In this document: piece by piece, positions 40,029 to 49,013 of the stretch
How positions within the stretch are numbered: position 1 is the stretch's first letter
Layout of the letters: every line of letters starts with the position of its first letter
Origin: Aerococcus sanguinicola
Lineage (GTDB): Bacteria > Bacillota > Bacilli > Lactobacillales > Aerococcaceae
Direction of reading: 5' to 3'
DNA: 64,000 nt
NCBI RefSeq assembly: GCF_008726925.1
Contig: NZ_VYWO01000002.1
Coordinates: 62,001-126,000 of the forward strand
Position numbers and translations under genes: made by a program
The notes under the pieces: generated by a model
Database searches by the model: none
Told to the model about the DNA's origin: nothing
The model's input: the letters and a program-made list of their open reading frames with translations, nothing else

Positions 40029-41351
40029 CTATGGATTCCTGATATAAAGTTCAGCACAGAACTGTTGGTCGATATAGCTGAGGTTTAGCCAGGCATTTGG
40101 GTACTTGTCGACAATATCCTTTAGGTTAGCTAAGCCGAGTCCATTATGTCCCGCTTTAGTTGAATGTCCTATCTGTTTAGCTTCTTCAATATTGACTGCT
40201 GAGCTGGGATTTGTAACTTTTAGGCAGAGTCCCCAATCACTTTTGACGAGGAGTAGGGTAATGGGCTTAGTTTTTAACGACTTGTCAATTGTAACGGCTT
40301 CATTCGCATTATTGATTAGAATAGAGAGGCAACGCAAGAAATCAAGTGTAGCTATGGGGAGGTCCTGGATAGGACGTAGGCACTCAAATTGGTAAGAAAT
40401 CCCTTCCTTCTCCCATTCCATTAACTTAGCCATCAAGAGATAGCGCAAGTCCATGACTTCAATTTGTTTGAGGTTAACAAAGTTGAAATGTGAGTCTTGA
40501 GGCATTTCTTCTTGAATATATGCAGCTAAATTATCTAAGTAGGTTGACACATGCTCCAAGTTCCCATCCTTCACCATGAGTTGAGAGAGGGCCAAAAGAT
40601 CATTGAGGTCATGTCGAATTTTGCGAATCGTCAGATAGTTCTTGTCTAGGCGATCTAAGTAGATAGCTAGATCTTCTGCCCGTACAGCCTTTGCCTGCTT
40701 TTCTTGTTCAATAATTTTTTTTTGGGAATAGATGTAAGTAATTGAAGCGCCAGAAAAGAATTGAAAGCTCATGAAAAGCAATAAGACTAAAAGGAGGAGA
40801 GAATAATTAATCGATTCATTACTGAAGAGATAAGAAATAAAGCTGAAGAGGATAATCAAGGAAATCAATAGAGTCGACATGGTTCTAGAAGCAAAGCATG
40901 AATCTTTGACCTCTAGAAGCTGCTTTCTAGTTTTCCTCAATAATAAATAAAATAATATAACGAGGATTGTTTCTAAGCTCCAAGAAATAAGATAAGTGTG
41001 TAGGGCATCTAAATGAAAGAGTTTTAATGGAATAATGAGAGCTAATAAGCTGATTAGACGAGCCAGAATATCATTAATTAAGAGGAAATTAAAGAGGTTT
41101 AGGCGATAGGAAACTGTTCGCTTAAAACTTCCGTAAAGTAAAGTGATACTAACCACGGAAGCGAAGAAGGGAGAGTGAAAGCTATCGAGAGACCAAGCGC
41201 TGATAAATAGGTCAACCAATATCAATAGAGGAGAAGTCAAAATTAACTTTATTACTGACTGGTTCTTACCGAGTATTAAGCTAGGTATTAAGATATAGAA
41301 AAACGAATAAATAATTAAGTCTATGGTGAGTATCCGTGTTGAAACTTCCAT
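40029..41351 (-). CDS. Peptide-sensing histidine kinase 1 (AgrC/ComD type)
   Basis: 440 residues: about six or seven N-terminal membrane helices (residues 1-205), then a coiled linker with the phospho-acceptor His at about 247 in IRKIRHDLNDLL, then a GHKL ATPase (NNANEAV near residue 345, GHNGLGLANLKDI near 405). This HPK10 architecture senses secreted peptides. It begins 10 bp after the pheromone gene without a strong ribosome site of its own, suggesting coupled translation. The cytoplasmic half is similar to kinase 2. Confidence 0.88.
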   Translation of the reverse strand: MEVSTRILTIDLIIYSFFYILIPSLILGKNQSVIKLILTSPLLILVDLFISAWSLDSFHSPFFASVVSITLLYGSFKRTVSYRLNLFNFLLINDILARLISLLALIIPLKLFHLDALHTYLISWSLETILVILFYLLLRKTRKQLLEVKDSCFASRTMSTLLISLIILFSFISYLFSNESINYSLLLLVLLLFMSFQFFSGASITYIYSQKKIIEQEKQAKAVRAEDLAIYLDRLDKNYLTIRKIRHDLNDLLALSQLMVKDGNLEHVSTYLDNLAAYIQEEMPQDSHFNFVNLKQIEVMDLRYLLMAKLMEWEKEGISYQFECLRPIQDLPIATLDFLRCLSILINNANEAVTIDKSLKTKPITLLLVKSDWGLCLKVTNPSSAVNIEEAKQIGHSTKAGHNGLGLANLKDIVDKYPNAWLNLSYIDQQFCAELYIRNP

Positions 41352-41361
41352 AATACTATTA

Positions 41362-41481
41362 CTAGCAGTCTCTCAGTTTGCTGAATAAGCAAGAAAGAAA
41401 GGGAGTTTTAGTATTTTTTATATAATCTCGACCACCAATAATCTTTAATAAATCCTTATTAGATAAAGTAATATAACGCAT
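41362..41481 (-). CDS. Double-glycine pheromone precursor 1
   Basis: 39 residues. The leader MRYITLSNKDLLKIIGG is a ComC/class II type double-glycine leader; cleavage after GG leaves 22 residues that begin RDYIKN and end FLSCLFSKLRDC. Two Cys (mature positions 14 and 22) are seven residues apart, the last being C-terminal. AATAGGAGCG lies before the ATG. It is the first gene of a peptide-kinase-regulator operon and lies opposite a C39 transporter, the classic arrangement for an inducing peptide. Its paralogue is at 49014-49133. Disulfide or other cyclisation is possible but not shown. Confidence 0.8.
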   Translation of the reverse strand: MRYITLSNKDLLKIIGGRDYIKNTKTPFLSCLFSKLRDC

Positions 41482-41514
41482 AAAAATCGCTCCTATTCAA
41501 TTAATTTTTTTAAT

Positions 41515-41543
41515 ATAATATTTTATTTTTATATTTTAGTCAA
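41515..41543 (-). promoter_or_regulatory. Promoter of quorum-sensing operon 1
   Basis: Minus-strand TTGACT (41543-41538) and TATTAT (41520-41515), 17 bp apart. Exactly the same boxes and spacing occur in locus 2. Confidence 0.7.
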
Positions 41544-41604
41544 ATAAAATTTAAAAATTATTATAAATCATACATGTGTATTTCATCATTTGAGAGGCAT
41601 AGTT

Positions 41605-41671
41605 ACCAAACGTGACGAAAAAATGACAGAACAGGATGAATTTAACCATTTTTTTATTTTGATGATAGAGT
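41605..41671 (+). promoter_or_regulatory. Paired direct-repeat operator (LytTR type) and promoter of transporter 1
   Basis: ACCAAACGTGACGA (41605-41618) and ACAGAACAGGATGA (41626-41639) agree at 9 of 14 positions with a 7-bp spacer, period 21 bp. TGATAGAGT, an extended -10-like element (41664-41671), is 26 bp on; no good -35 exists, as expected for an activated promoter. Confidence 0.65.
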
Positions 41672-41697
41672 GATATTAACGACTAGGAGGTGATATA

Positions 41698-43779
41698 TTG
41701 AGTCAGTTTAAATGGATCAAGCAACATGAACAAAAAGATTGTGGCATAGCCTGTTTAGCCATGATTCTTAAGCACTATGGCAGTCGTTTATCCTTTTTCC
41801 GTCTAAGGCACATGTCAGGTAGTCAAAGAGATGGCACGACAGCTTACGGATTAAAATGCTGTTTAGAAAATTTAGGATTTGATTGCTTGGCAGTAGAAGC
41901 AATAGATGAAGTATGGACAGATAGTGAGATAGTTTATCCTGCCATTGCCCATGTCATGTTAGAGAATAGCGTTCTACATTATGTGGTGGTTTACGGTGTA
42001 GAAGATGGTCAATTATTAATTGCAGATCCAGCAAGTGGTAAACGAAAAGAATCCATTGAGACTTTTGGAAGGATATGGACTCGGATTCTACTATTACCTG
42101 AACCTAATTCTTCCTATCAGAAAGTCTATGAGGAACCATCCTCTTTACATCGTTTTTTGCCACTTTTAAAGCAGCGTTGGACAATCATTTTAGCAATTAC
42201 TTTATATTCAGCTTTAATTACTTTGTTGAGTATTTTGGCTTCATTTTACTTCCAAGTGCTGATTGATGATCTCATTCCCCGAGATAACTATGGTTTACTA
42301 ATGATTGTCTCGCTAAGTTTGTTAGCGGTATTCGTCGCCAATGTTGCTTTTACTTGGCTGAGGCAAAATTTGCTTATTCGCTTTGGGCAAAATTTAAGTA
42401 GTGACTTACTCTTAGATTACTTAGACCATGTATTTAAGCTACCTCTAAAATTCTTTGAAACTCGTCAAGTGGGAGATATTATGTCTCGTTTCTTAGATGC
42501 TAATCGAATTATTGATGCTCTAGCAAGTCTTAGCTTGACCTTAATTCTCGATATATTAACAGTGTTTTGTATTAGCGTAGTACTTTTCATATTCCATCCA
42601 ACTCTTTTTGCACTTACTTTTCTTACTTTACCTTTCTATGCTTGGGTTATTTATAAATATTATCTAAAATTTGATCAAGCAAAGGAAGAGGAAATGGCAG
42701 CTGCTTCGAAATTAAATGCAGAAATTATCCAGTCTCTAACTGGCATTGAAACTATCAAAGCTCTTGTGAACGAAGAAAATGCGATAGCTAATGTCAGGGA
42801 AAGTTTCAAGAATTATATGAATAAATCTGTGAAAGCTCAAAGATTGGAGAATGATCAAGATGTTTTGAAAGATTTGATTAATTTTGTTAATCAGGTAGTA
42901 AGTCTATGGCTTGGTTCTTACTTAGTATTAGAAGGAAAGATTAGCTTAGGTCAATTGGTAAGTTTCCATGCCTTAGTTATTTATTTCACAGAACCATTAA
43001 AGAATATTATTAATCTTCAAGTTAAAGTATAAGCGGCTCAAGTTGCCAATGAACGCCTAAGCGAGGTGCAATTGCTTGAGGAAGAAATTCAGCAAGATGC
43101 CAATGAAGTAAAGCATTTGAAAGATAACATAAAGGTAAGGGATCTTAACTTCTCTTATGATTTAAATGTACGTTGTTTAAAAGAAATTAATCTCGAAATA
43201 CCTTATGGACAAAAAGTAGCACTTTTAGGTGAAAGCGGATCAGGCAAATCTACACTAGCTAAAATTCTAGTAGGTTTCTATAACACTGATGAAGGAAATA
43301 TTTATTTTGGCGACAAACCAATTACAACATTGGGACTCAGTCACTTGCGTCATCACATAAGCTATGTCCCTCAAGATGCCTTCGTTATCAGTGGAACGAT
43401 TTACGACAATCTAATTTATGGTATAGATCGTGAGGTAAGTAATCAAGAGCTCATGGATGTACTTGAGGAAGTTTGTCTTATTGATTATATCAATACATCT
43501 CCCCAGGGATTGCAGACATTCATTGAAGAAGCTGGAGCTAATTTATCTGGTGGTCAGAAGCAACGTTTGGCGCTAGCCCGAGCTTTATTGCGAAGAAGTG
43601 ATATTTATATTTTAGATGAAGCGACAAGTGCCCTAGACCCAAAATCAGAAATAACTATCTTAAATCATCTATTAAAACATGAAGAGACTTACCTCTTTAT
43701 TGGGCACCATCTACCTATCGTAGATCAATGCGACCAACTTATTGAAATGTCTAAGGGAAAAATTGTGGTTAATCATTGA
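41698..43779 (+). pseudogene. C39-peptidase ABC transporter 1, interrupted by an in-frame TAA
   Basis: A peptidase-containing exporter (ComA/LagD type) that removes double-glycine leaders during export. N-terminal C39 domain: catalytic Cys15 in EQKDCGIACLAM, His in LHYVVVYG, Asp in IADPASG. Then six membrane helices and an ATPase with Walker A GESGSGKST, LSGGQKQR and YILDEATSALD. At 43030-43032 a TAA stands where the paralogue has a CAA Gln codon; the frame is otherwise open. The stop lies in the linker between membrane and ATPase domains, and a GTG at 43066 behind GCGAGG could restart the ATPase. So it is a pseudogene, a split transporter or read-through. Start TTG after AGGAGGTGAT. Confidence 0.85.
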
Positions 43780-43898
43780 TAACAAGAACGATTTATTAAG
43801 AGATTGATAACATTGAAAGGAGTGATGCGAATTAGTTTGTTGCATATGTACGTAATAAAAAACCTTAAAAAGGTATAGATTAGAAAGGAAGATTAATG

Positions 43899-44069
43899 AT
43901 GGATCAAAATTATACTAAGAGAATTTTAGGAAAAGAAAAGCTAAAGAATATTAAAGGCGGGAAAAATTACTTAGAATTTGGTGGATATTTATATCGCATC
44001 GGAAAGAATGTTTATGACAATAGACATCATATAAAAAGAGGATTAAAAGACGGATGGAATAGTATTTAG
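43899..44069 (+). CDS. Double-glycine leader peptide (bacteriocin candidate A)
   Basis: 56 residues. Leader ending GKEKLKNIKGG (21 residues) and a basic, Gly-, Tyr- and His-containing mature part that starts KNYLEFGGYLYRIGK and ends GLKDGWNSI. GAAAGGAAG lies seven bases before this ATG; another ATG is one codon earlier. It is downstream of transporter 1 with no terminator between. No Cys, no YGNGV motif, so not a pediocin-like peptide; part of a two-peptide bacteriocin is possible. Confidence 0.7.
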   Translation: MDQNYTKRILGKEKLKNIKGGKNYLEFGGYLYRIGKNVYDNRHHIKRGLKDGWNSI

Positions 44070-44084
44070 AAAGGAATAATGATT

Positions 44085-44261
44085 ATGATTAAGAAACTAG
44101 AAAAAAATGTTTTAAAAGAAACTAAGGGTGGCAATCTTTATTACCGAGGAAGTAAGTTCTTAATAAAAGGAGAAAAGTTAAGATATAATAACTTACAGAC
44201 GACAAATAATTGTTATAAAAGTGGTCGAAAATTCTGCCCTATTCAACCTGTATATCCTTAA
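44085..44261 (+). CDS. Double-glycine leader peptide (bacteriocin candidate B)
   Basis: 58 residues. Leader MIKKLEKNVLKETKGG, mature part NLYYRGSKFLIKGEKLRYNN and on to GRKFCPIQPVYP; two Cys, strongly basic. AAAGGA lies nine bases before the ATG at 44085. It follows candidate A by 15 bp, so the two could act together. No known class II motif is visible. Confidence 0.7.
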   Translation: MIKKLEKNVLKETKGGNLYYRGSKFLIKGEKLRYNNLQTTNNCYKSGRKFCPIQPVYP

Positions 44262-44457
44262 TTTATAAAAAATAATTAAATTATAAAAGATATCAAACTA
44301 TCTATTTTATTGAGGTATAGTTTATAGCTTAGAGGTGTATTTAGAGATGTATTAGGATAAAAGAATGAATGATTAGTCCCTCTAAGTTATTTGTTAGCCT
44401 ATGAATTCTATGAACAAACTAATCCCTCTAGTAAGACTCTAATGAAAGGAGCAAAAC

Positions 44458-44589
44458 ATGACAGTTAAAGAAAAAGATTTCTTACTAAGTGCCGTACTTG
44501 CTGTAATATTTTTAATTTTTGCCTTTGCCATCTTCTCCAACTTGGATGCAATTGTGGCAGGTTTAGAAGCAGGATTTAATTCACTCTAG
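44458..44589 (+). CDS. Small membrane peptide, 43 residues
   Basis: One membrane helix (LLSAVLAVIFLIFAFAIF) after a charged MTVKEKD start, with an amphipathic tail. GAAAGGAGC precedes the ATG. There is no GG leader. In position it resembles an immunity or accessory peptide of bacteriocin locus 1. The 196-bp stretch before it (44262-44457) shows no gene. Confidence 0.55.
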   Translation: MTVKEKDFLLSAVLAVIFLIFAFAIFSNLDAIVAGLEAGFNSL

Positions 44590-44647
44590 AGCCTATCCAC
44601 TCATATGGATCATAAAGGTGAATGGCGAATTAGAAAAATATTTTCCG

Positions 44648-44680
44648 AAAGTCCCTCCTAGCTAGGGACTTTTTTATTTT
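44648..44680 (+). terminator. Terminator of bacteriocin locus 1
   Basis: AAAGTCCCT pairs with AGGGACTTT, then TTTTATTTT. Confidence 0.85.
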
Positions 44681-44725
44681 AAAAACGCCATCACAGCATT
44701 CGAGAATGGCAAGTGACGGCGTTCT
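44681..44725 (-). terminator. Terminator after the DUF2089-like gene
   Basis: ACGCC/GGCGT, TCAC/GTGA and CATTC/GAATG pair; on the minus strand TTTTTAAAAT follows. Confidence 0.75.
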
Positions 44726-44726
44726 T

Positions 44727-45005
44727 TTATGAACAATTATATTTTTGATGAACATCTAAGAGTCGACGGAGAACAGTATCTGAGATATCCTCTGCCTGAT
44801 GGAGGTCTTTCAATTCCATCACCAGGTAGTCATAGTCTTCCGTTTCGAAATAGTGAATCTTCTGAATGATTTGATCCAGCATCTTGCGCGTCTTCTTATA
44901 GGATTGATAGTATGCCTTAGAAGTTTTCTTAATCGAACCAGCGCTCAGAATAAATATTTTGAGAAATTTTCTCTCCTCGATCGTTAGATAATGGAACCAA
45001 TACAT
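44727..45005 (-). CDS. DUF2089-like helix-turn-helix protein
   Basis: 92 residues. LTIEERKFLKIFILSAGSIKKTSKAYYQSYKKTRKMLDQII resembles the C-terminal helix-turn-helix of DUF2089 proteins, putative regulators often beside ABC transporters. The N-terminal zinc ribbon of longer members is absent. AAGGGGGG lies before the ATG at 45005. It is divergent from the ABC exporter at 45355 and may regulate it; this is inference from position. Confidence 0.6.
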   Translation of the reverse strand: MYWFHYLTIEERKFLKIFILSAGSIKKTSKAYYQSYKKTRKMLDQIIQKIHYFETEDYDYLVMELKDLHQAEDISDTVLRRLLDVHQKYNCS

Positions 45006-45180
45006 AGTACCCCCCTTGTTTAAATATAAACATATGCTATCATAATTTAGATTTACTTGCCAGAAAAAGTCATAAAATGGCAAAAAAAGTTATATTATGA
45101 CTTTTTTAAGTGGAAGCTTGTGGGCGCTTGCTAGCCTATGTTAAGTTAAGTAAGTTCAACCATAAGGGAGGTGTGAAGTT

Positions 45181-45258
45181 GTGGAGCTCTATTTATTAAT
45201 TGCGGTTCTATTATTATGTGCTGTTGCCTATCATGAAGGAAGAAAAAAGGACGACTAG
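45181..45258 (+). CDS. Tiny membrane peptide, 25 residues
   Basis: GTG start eight bases after AGGGAGGT. A single hydrophobic helix (LYLLIAVLLLCAVAY) followed by a charged HEGRKKDD tail. It lies about 100 bp before the ABC exporter. The strong ribosome site supports translation; the function is unknown. Confidence 0.45.
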   Translation: MELYLLIAVLLLCAVAYHEGRKKDD

Positions 45259-45354
45259 GATGGAGAGGGGGCAATAGGGACTTAACTCTTATTATAGGTG
45301 ACCTAGTGCTGTTAACACTTATTAAAGAATGATCAAGTAGGAGGACTAGAATTT

Positions 45355-46191
45355 GTGCAAACTATGATTAAAACAGAGAATTTAAGCAAAGTTTACCAGG
45401 ATAAAACAGCTGTTGACCAGTTAAGCTTTGAAGTGGGCCGGGGGCAAATTTTTGCTTTTTTGGGGCCATCGGGTTCCGGGAAGACGACTACCATTCGCTT
45501 GCTAACTGGCCAGGAAGAAGCGAGTGCTGGGAAGTTTGAAATCATGAATACGAAAGGGACTGAACTTCAGGCCCAGGACCAAGCCAAGATGGGGATTGTC
45601 TCGGATAACAATGGGTATTATGAGCAGCTTTCGCTTTATGATAACCTCCTACTCTATGCCAAGCTCTATGACTTCCCTCAAGCTGGCCTAGATGACTTAC
45701 TGCGAGAGATTGGCTTGTACGATGACCGGTCAACCAAGGCTAAGAATCTCTCCACAGGGATGCGGCAACGGATGTTCTTGGCCCGGGCCTTGGTGAAGAC
45801 GCCGGAGATTCTGTTCTTAGACGAACCGACAAGTGGCTTGGATCCTAGGACTACCCAGGCCATCCATCGCATCCTCGGTCAATTGAAGGCCAAGGGGGTA
45901 ACTATCTTCTTAACCACCCATGATATGGCTGAAGCTAGTAAGTTAGCTGACCAAGTAGTGATTATCCATGAGGGGCGGATGATTGAATCAGGAGCTCCCA
46001 AGGAACTGATCCATAAATACCATAAGGACCGCTGGGTAATCCTTAACTTTGAAGATGGGCATGAGGAGCGCCTTGAATTTGAGGCTTTGGCCCAATTCAA
46101 GGACTGGGCCCAGGTCCAGACCATCCATTCACAGGAACCGAACTTAGAAGATATTTTTATGATGTTAACGGGGGAGGCGCTCAATGCTTAG
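45355..46191 (+). CDS. ABC transporter ATP-binding protein
   Basis: 278 residues. Walker A LGPSGSGKTTT near residue 38, the signature NLSTGMRQRMFLARAL near 133 and Walker B EILFLDEPTSGLD near 153 define an ABC-2 drug/bacteriocin exporter type ATPase (CcmA-like). AGGAGG precedes the GTG start by 10 bases. It overlaps the permease gene by 8 bp. It lies between the two bacteriocin loci and may give self-protection, but this is inference. Confidence 0.88.
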   Translation: MQTMIKTENLSKVYQDKTAVDQLSFEVGRGQIFAFLGPSGSGKTTTIRLLTGQEEASAGKFEIMNTKGTELQAQDQAKMGIVSDNNGYYEQLSLYDNLLLYAKLYDFPQAGLDDLLREIGLYDDRSTKAKNLSTGMRQRMFLARALVKTPEILFLDEPTSGLDPRTTQAIHRILGQLKAKGVTIFLTTHDMAEASKLADQVVIIHEGRMIESGAPKELIHKYHKDRWVILNFEDGHEERLEFEALAQFKDWAQVQTIHSQEPNLEDIFMMLTGEALNA

Positions 46192-46873
46192 ACAAAGTCA
46201 GATACTCTTAAAATTGCGACTAAAGATTTACCAAACGAATTTTCAGTATTTAATCGCCGTGGTCGCACCCTATCTTTTTGTGCTCTTTTACCAAATGATA
46301 TTTGACAGCGACCAAATCAGCTCAGACTACAAGCTCTTTATGATCCTGCCCTTGCTCTATAGTATCAGCCTCGGTCAATTGATTATCCCTGTCATTAGCG
46401 AAGAGAAAGAGAAGCATAACCTTAAAGAATTGAAGTTATCCAATGTTTCGGGGCCTGCCTACCTATTCAGTTTCCTCTTCTTCCCGGTCACTCTGACCCT
46501 GCTTGGCTTAGTCTTGATTCCCTTCTTCCTGGGGGCAGACTATTCGCTAGCTTATTTTGTTGTGACCATTCTAACAGGAATTATCCTCTCCTTACTCTAT
46601 CTCATCATTAATTTGGCTTGTCGGTCGGTGAATGAAGCCCAGGCTGTCGCTGTCCTTCTCATCCTCGTGATTATGGCCCTGCCCCTGCTAGCTTTTATTA
46701 ATGAGACCGTGGCCGATGTCGCCCATTTTAGTTTCTTATCTTTATTTATTAGCTACTTCCTAGAAGACTTTGAGTCAATCTGGCAGACCAGTTCATTCTG
46801 GATCTCCCTGGCCTGGCTGCTTGCTTTTCTAGGAATTAGTCACTTCCTGTATCAACGTGTGGTTAAGGCCTAA
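46184..46873 (+). CDS. ABC-2 type permease
   Basis: 229 residues with six hydrophobic segments. It is the only membrane partner of the ATPase before it. ISEEKEKHNLKELKLSNVS near residue 69 is like the coupling region of ABC-2 permeases. The substrate is unknown. Confidence 0.8.
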   Translation: MLRQSQILLKLRLKIYQTNFQYLIAVVAPYLFVLFYQMIFDSDQISSDYKLFMILPLLYSISLGQLIIPVISEEKEKHNLKELKLSNVSGPAYLFSFLFFPVTLTLLGLVLIPFFLGADYSLAYFVVTILTGIILSLLYLIINLACRSVNEAQAVAVLLILVIMALPLLAFINETVADVAHFSFLSLFISYFLEDFESIWQTSSFWISLAWLLAFLGISHFLYQRVVKA

Positions 46874-46914
46874 GAAAAACTCCGTCACTATCATTCATGT
46901 GACGGAGTTTTTAT
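46874..46914. terminator. Bidirectional terminator between the ABC exporter and regulator 2
   Basis: AAAAACTCCGTCAC pairs with GTGACGGAGTTTTT around an eight-base loop. Confidence 0.9.
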
Positions 46915-46918
46915 GTAT

Positions 46919-47674
46919 CTAGCTATTAGAAGCTGTCTCCCGCTCAGTCAAGGCCTGGTTGAGGGCCGCCTTGTACTTACGGGAGAAGGGGAAGACCTGG
47001 CCGTTGCTTAGGGTTACCCGGCGCTTGAGGGGGGAGACTTGGTCGATCCAGTCCAGGTTGACCAAGGCGGATTGGGAGAGCCGGAAGAAGCCTGGGAGCT
47101 GGTCGAAATCTTTGAGCGCCCCATAGCTCTGCAGGGTGCTGGACCGGGTGGTGAACTCTAGGATATGGGGCTTCTGGGTGGTTTGGATGCTCAAGAGGTC
47201 CTTGAGCTCGATCAGATAGGTCTTCGAGCCCGACTTAAGCTGAAGATGGGGCTGGTTAGTTTCCTGGTCGGGATAGAGGCGCTGGTAGAAGAGCTTGAAG
47301 CAGGTGAAGATCTCTGAACGTAGCTTGTCCAGGCTATCTTTGTGGATATAGCCGAGGGGTTCCAGATGGTTTTTGAGAGTGAGGGGGGCATAGTTAGGAT
47401 GGGCCGTGATGAAGACAATCCGGCCATAGGGATCTAAGCGCTTGATCTCTTGGGCCAGCGTCAGGCCTTCTGCTTGACCATCGATTTCAATATCGAGGAA
47501 GTAGAGGCCCGGCTGCTTGGCCTGGTCATGAAAGCAAGCTGCAATGTCCTTGGGGGCGGAACTGGCCTTAGCCAGGTAGAAGTGCTGGTCGTGGAAGAGG
47601 AGATAGTCTTCCATAATAGCTTTGATGGCTTGAAGCTGGCTGGGATTATCCTCTAAGAGGTAGACAGGGTGCAT
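46919..47674 (-). CDS. LytTR response regulator 2
   Basis: 251 residues, paralogue of regulator 1: receiver domain with Asp61 in YFLDIEIDG and a LytTR domain (YLIELKDLLSIQTTQKPHILEF, FFRLSQSALVNLDWI). The codons are much GC-richer than those of regulator 1, though the proteins align end to end. It lies 14 bp after kinase 2. Likely target: the perfect direct repeats at 49243-49277. Confidence 0.88.
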   Translation of the reverse strand: MHPVYLLEDNPSQLQAIKAIMEDYLLFHDQHFYLAKASSAPKDIAACFHDQAKQPGLYFLDIEIDGQAEGLTLAQEIKRLDPYGRIVFITAHPNYAPLTLKNHLEPLGYIHKDSLDKLRSEIFTCFKLFYQRLYPDQETNQPHLQLKSGSKTYLIELKDLLSIQTTQKPHILEFTTRSSTLQSYGALKDFDQLPGFFRLSQSALVNLDWIDQVSPLKRRVTLSNGQVFPFSRKYKAALNQALTERETASNS

Positions 47675-47688
47675 GGTGCCCCTCCTTT

Positions 47689-48996
47689 CTAAAGATAGGT
47701 CAGGTAGAGCTGGGCCATGAAGTGCCCCTCCTGGTAGCTCAAGTTGAGGAGGGCATTGGGATAGGCGCTGAGGATCTCTTCTAAGTTGGTCAGCCCCAGT
47801 CCCCGGTGGCCCTCCTTAGTCGAAAAGCCGGCTTGCTTGGCTGCTTGGATATCAATGGATGGACTCGGGTTAGACACTTGGATCTCCAGGCCCTGATCAT
47901 CTGCCAGCATGAGGATATCGATGGTCTCCTCAGTGCTTGGATCAGCTGCTTGCCGGCCTTCATTGGCATTGTTGAGCAGGATAGCTAGGCAGCGCAGGAG
48001 GTCGAAGCTGTTAATCGGCAGGTTATGGAGGGGGTAGAGGCACTCGAAATGATAGGGAATGCCCGCCTTCTCCCACTCCAAGAGCTTGGACATGAGAAGG
48101 TAACGCAAGTCCTGGTCTTCGATCTGCTGGAGGTCGGCCAGGTTGGATGGGCTCTCCTGGGGCATCTCTTCTTTGACATAGCTGGATAACTTATCCAGAT
48201 AATCGGTCAAGTGGTCGAAGTCCTGGTCGCGGACCATCAATTGAGAGAGGGTCAATAAATCGTTGAGGTCATGGCGGATCTTCCGAATACTGTTGCGGTT
48301 GTCCTCCAGCCGGTCCAGGTAGAGGGCCAGGTCCTCCGTGCGCAGGGTCTGGGCCTGGGCTGCCTGGTCCGCCATCTTCCGGCGGTAGTAGAGGTAGGTG
48401 AGGAGGAGGGCGACTAGACATTGAAGAACCATGAAGACGAGGAAGACAAATAATATTATTGAATAATCAAAAATATGATTACTAAATAAATATGCTGAGA
48501 ACTCGAAAAGAATGATTAAGCCGAGTAAGAGATAGCTAGTGAAGCGGGAAGAAAAGATTGATTGCTTATCCCTTAAACGCTCTACGTACTTCCTAGATAC
48601 TACAATAACTAAGCAAGCTATGACAACTTCTATAGACCAAAGCATTAGACAGAGCGGTAAGTCATCGAGCTGAAAGATTCTCATTGAGATAATGAGACCA
48701 ATCAAATTACTTGCCCGACCTAGAATATCATTGATTAGGAGAAAATTAAGGATATTTAGGTTTTTCTTTCCTCGTTCTTTAAATAGAAAGTACATCAAAG
48801 GGATGCTAACTATAGGAGCAAGGAAGGGTGAGCGGAAGGTATCGAGTGACCATGCACTGATTACGATATCTATATAAATAAAGAGAAGTAGCTTAATTCT
48901 TGCTCTGCTCCTCTTAATGACGAAGCAAGGCACTAGATAATAGAGAATTGAGTAAATAACTAGGTTTATGGTTAATAGTCTTGTTGAAACATTCAT
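47689..48996 (-). CDS. Peptide-sensing histidine kinase 2, mosaic composition
   Basis: 435 residues, same plan as kinase 1: N-terminal membrane sensor, His at about 242 in IRKIRHDLNDLL, GHKL ATPase (NNANEGR, GHRGLGLTNLEEI). The DNA changes sharply near 48430. Residues after about 190 are GC-rich like the chromosome around, while the sensor part is AT-rich like the pheromone and transporter upstream. This looks like an in-gene recombination joint that replaced only the sensor. Confidence 0.88.
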   Translation of the reverse strand: MNVSTRLLTINLVIYSILYYLVPCFVIKRSRARIKLLLFIYIDIVISAWSLDTFRSPFLAPIVSIPLMYFLFKERGKKNLNILNFLLINDILGRASNLIGLIISMRIFQLDDLPLCLMLWSIEVVIACLVIVVSRKYVERLRDKQSIFSSRFTSYLLLGLIILFEFSAYLFSNHIFDYSIILFVFLVFMVLQCLVALLLTYLYYRRKMADQAAQAQTLRTEDLALYLDRLEDNRNSIRKIRHDLNDLLTLSQLMVRDQDFDHLTDYLDKLSSYVKEEMPQESPSNLADLQQIEDQDLRYLLMSKLLEWEKAGIPYHFECLYPLHNLPINSFDLLRCLAILLNNANEGRQAADPSTEETIDILMLADDQGLEIQVSNPSPSIDIQAAKQAGFSTKEGHRGLGLTNLEEILSAYPNALLNLSYQEGHFMAQLYLTYL

Positions 48997-49013
48997 ATGC
49001 TAGTCAAATCATT

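Noticed and set aside
41698..43779. Frameshift as the cause of the split transporter
   Set aside because: The second half is in the same frame (43066 minus 41698 is a multiple of three); only one codon is changed.
43825..43878. 17-codon ORF behind GAAAGGAG between transporter 1 and candidate A
   Set aside because: Too short, the ribosome site is too close to the ATG, and no leader or membrane pattern is present.
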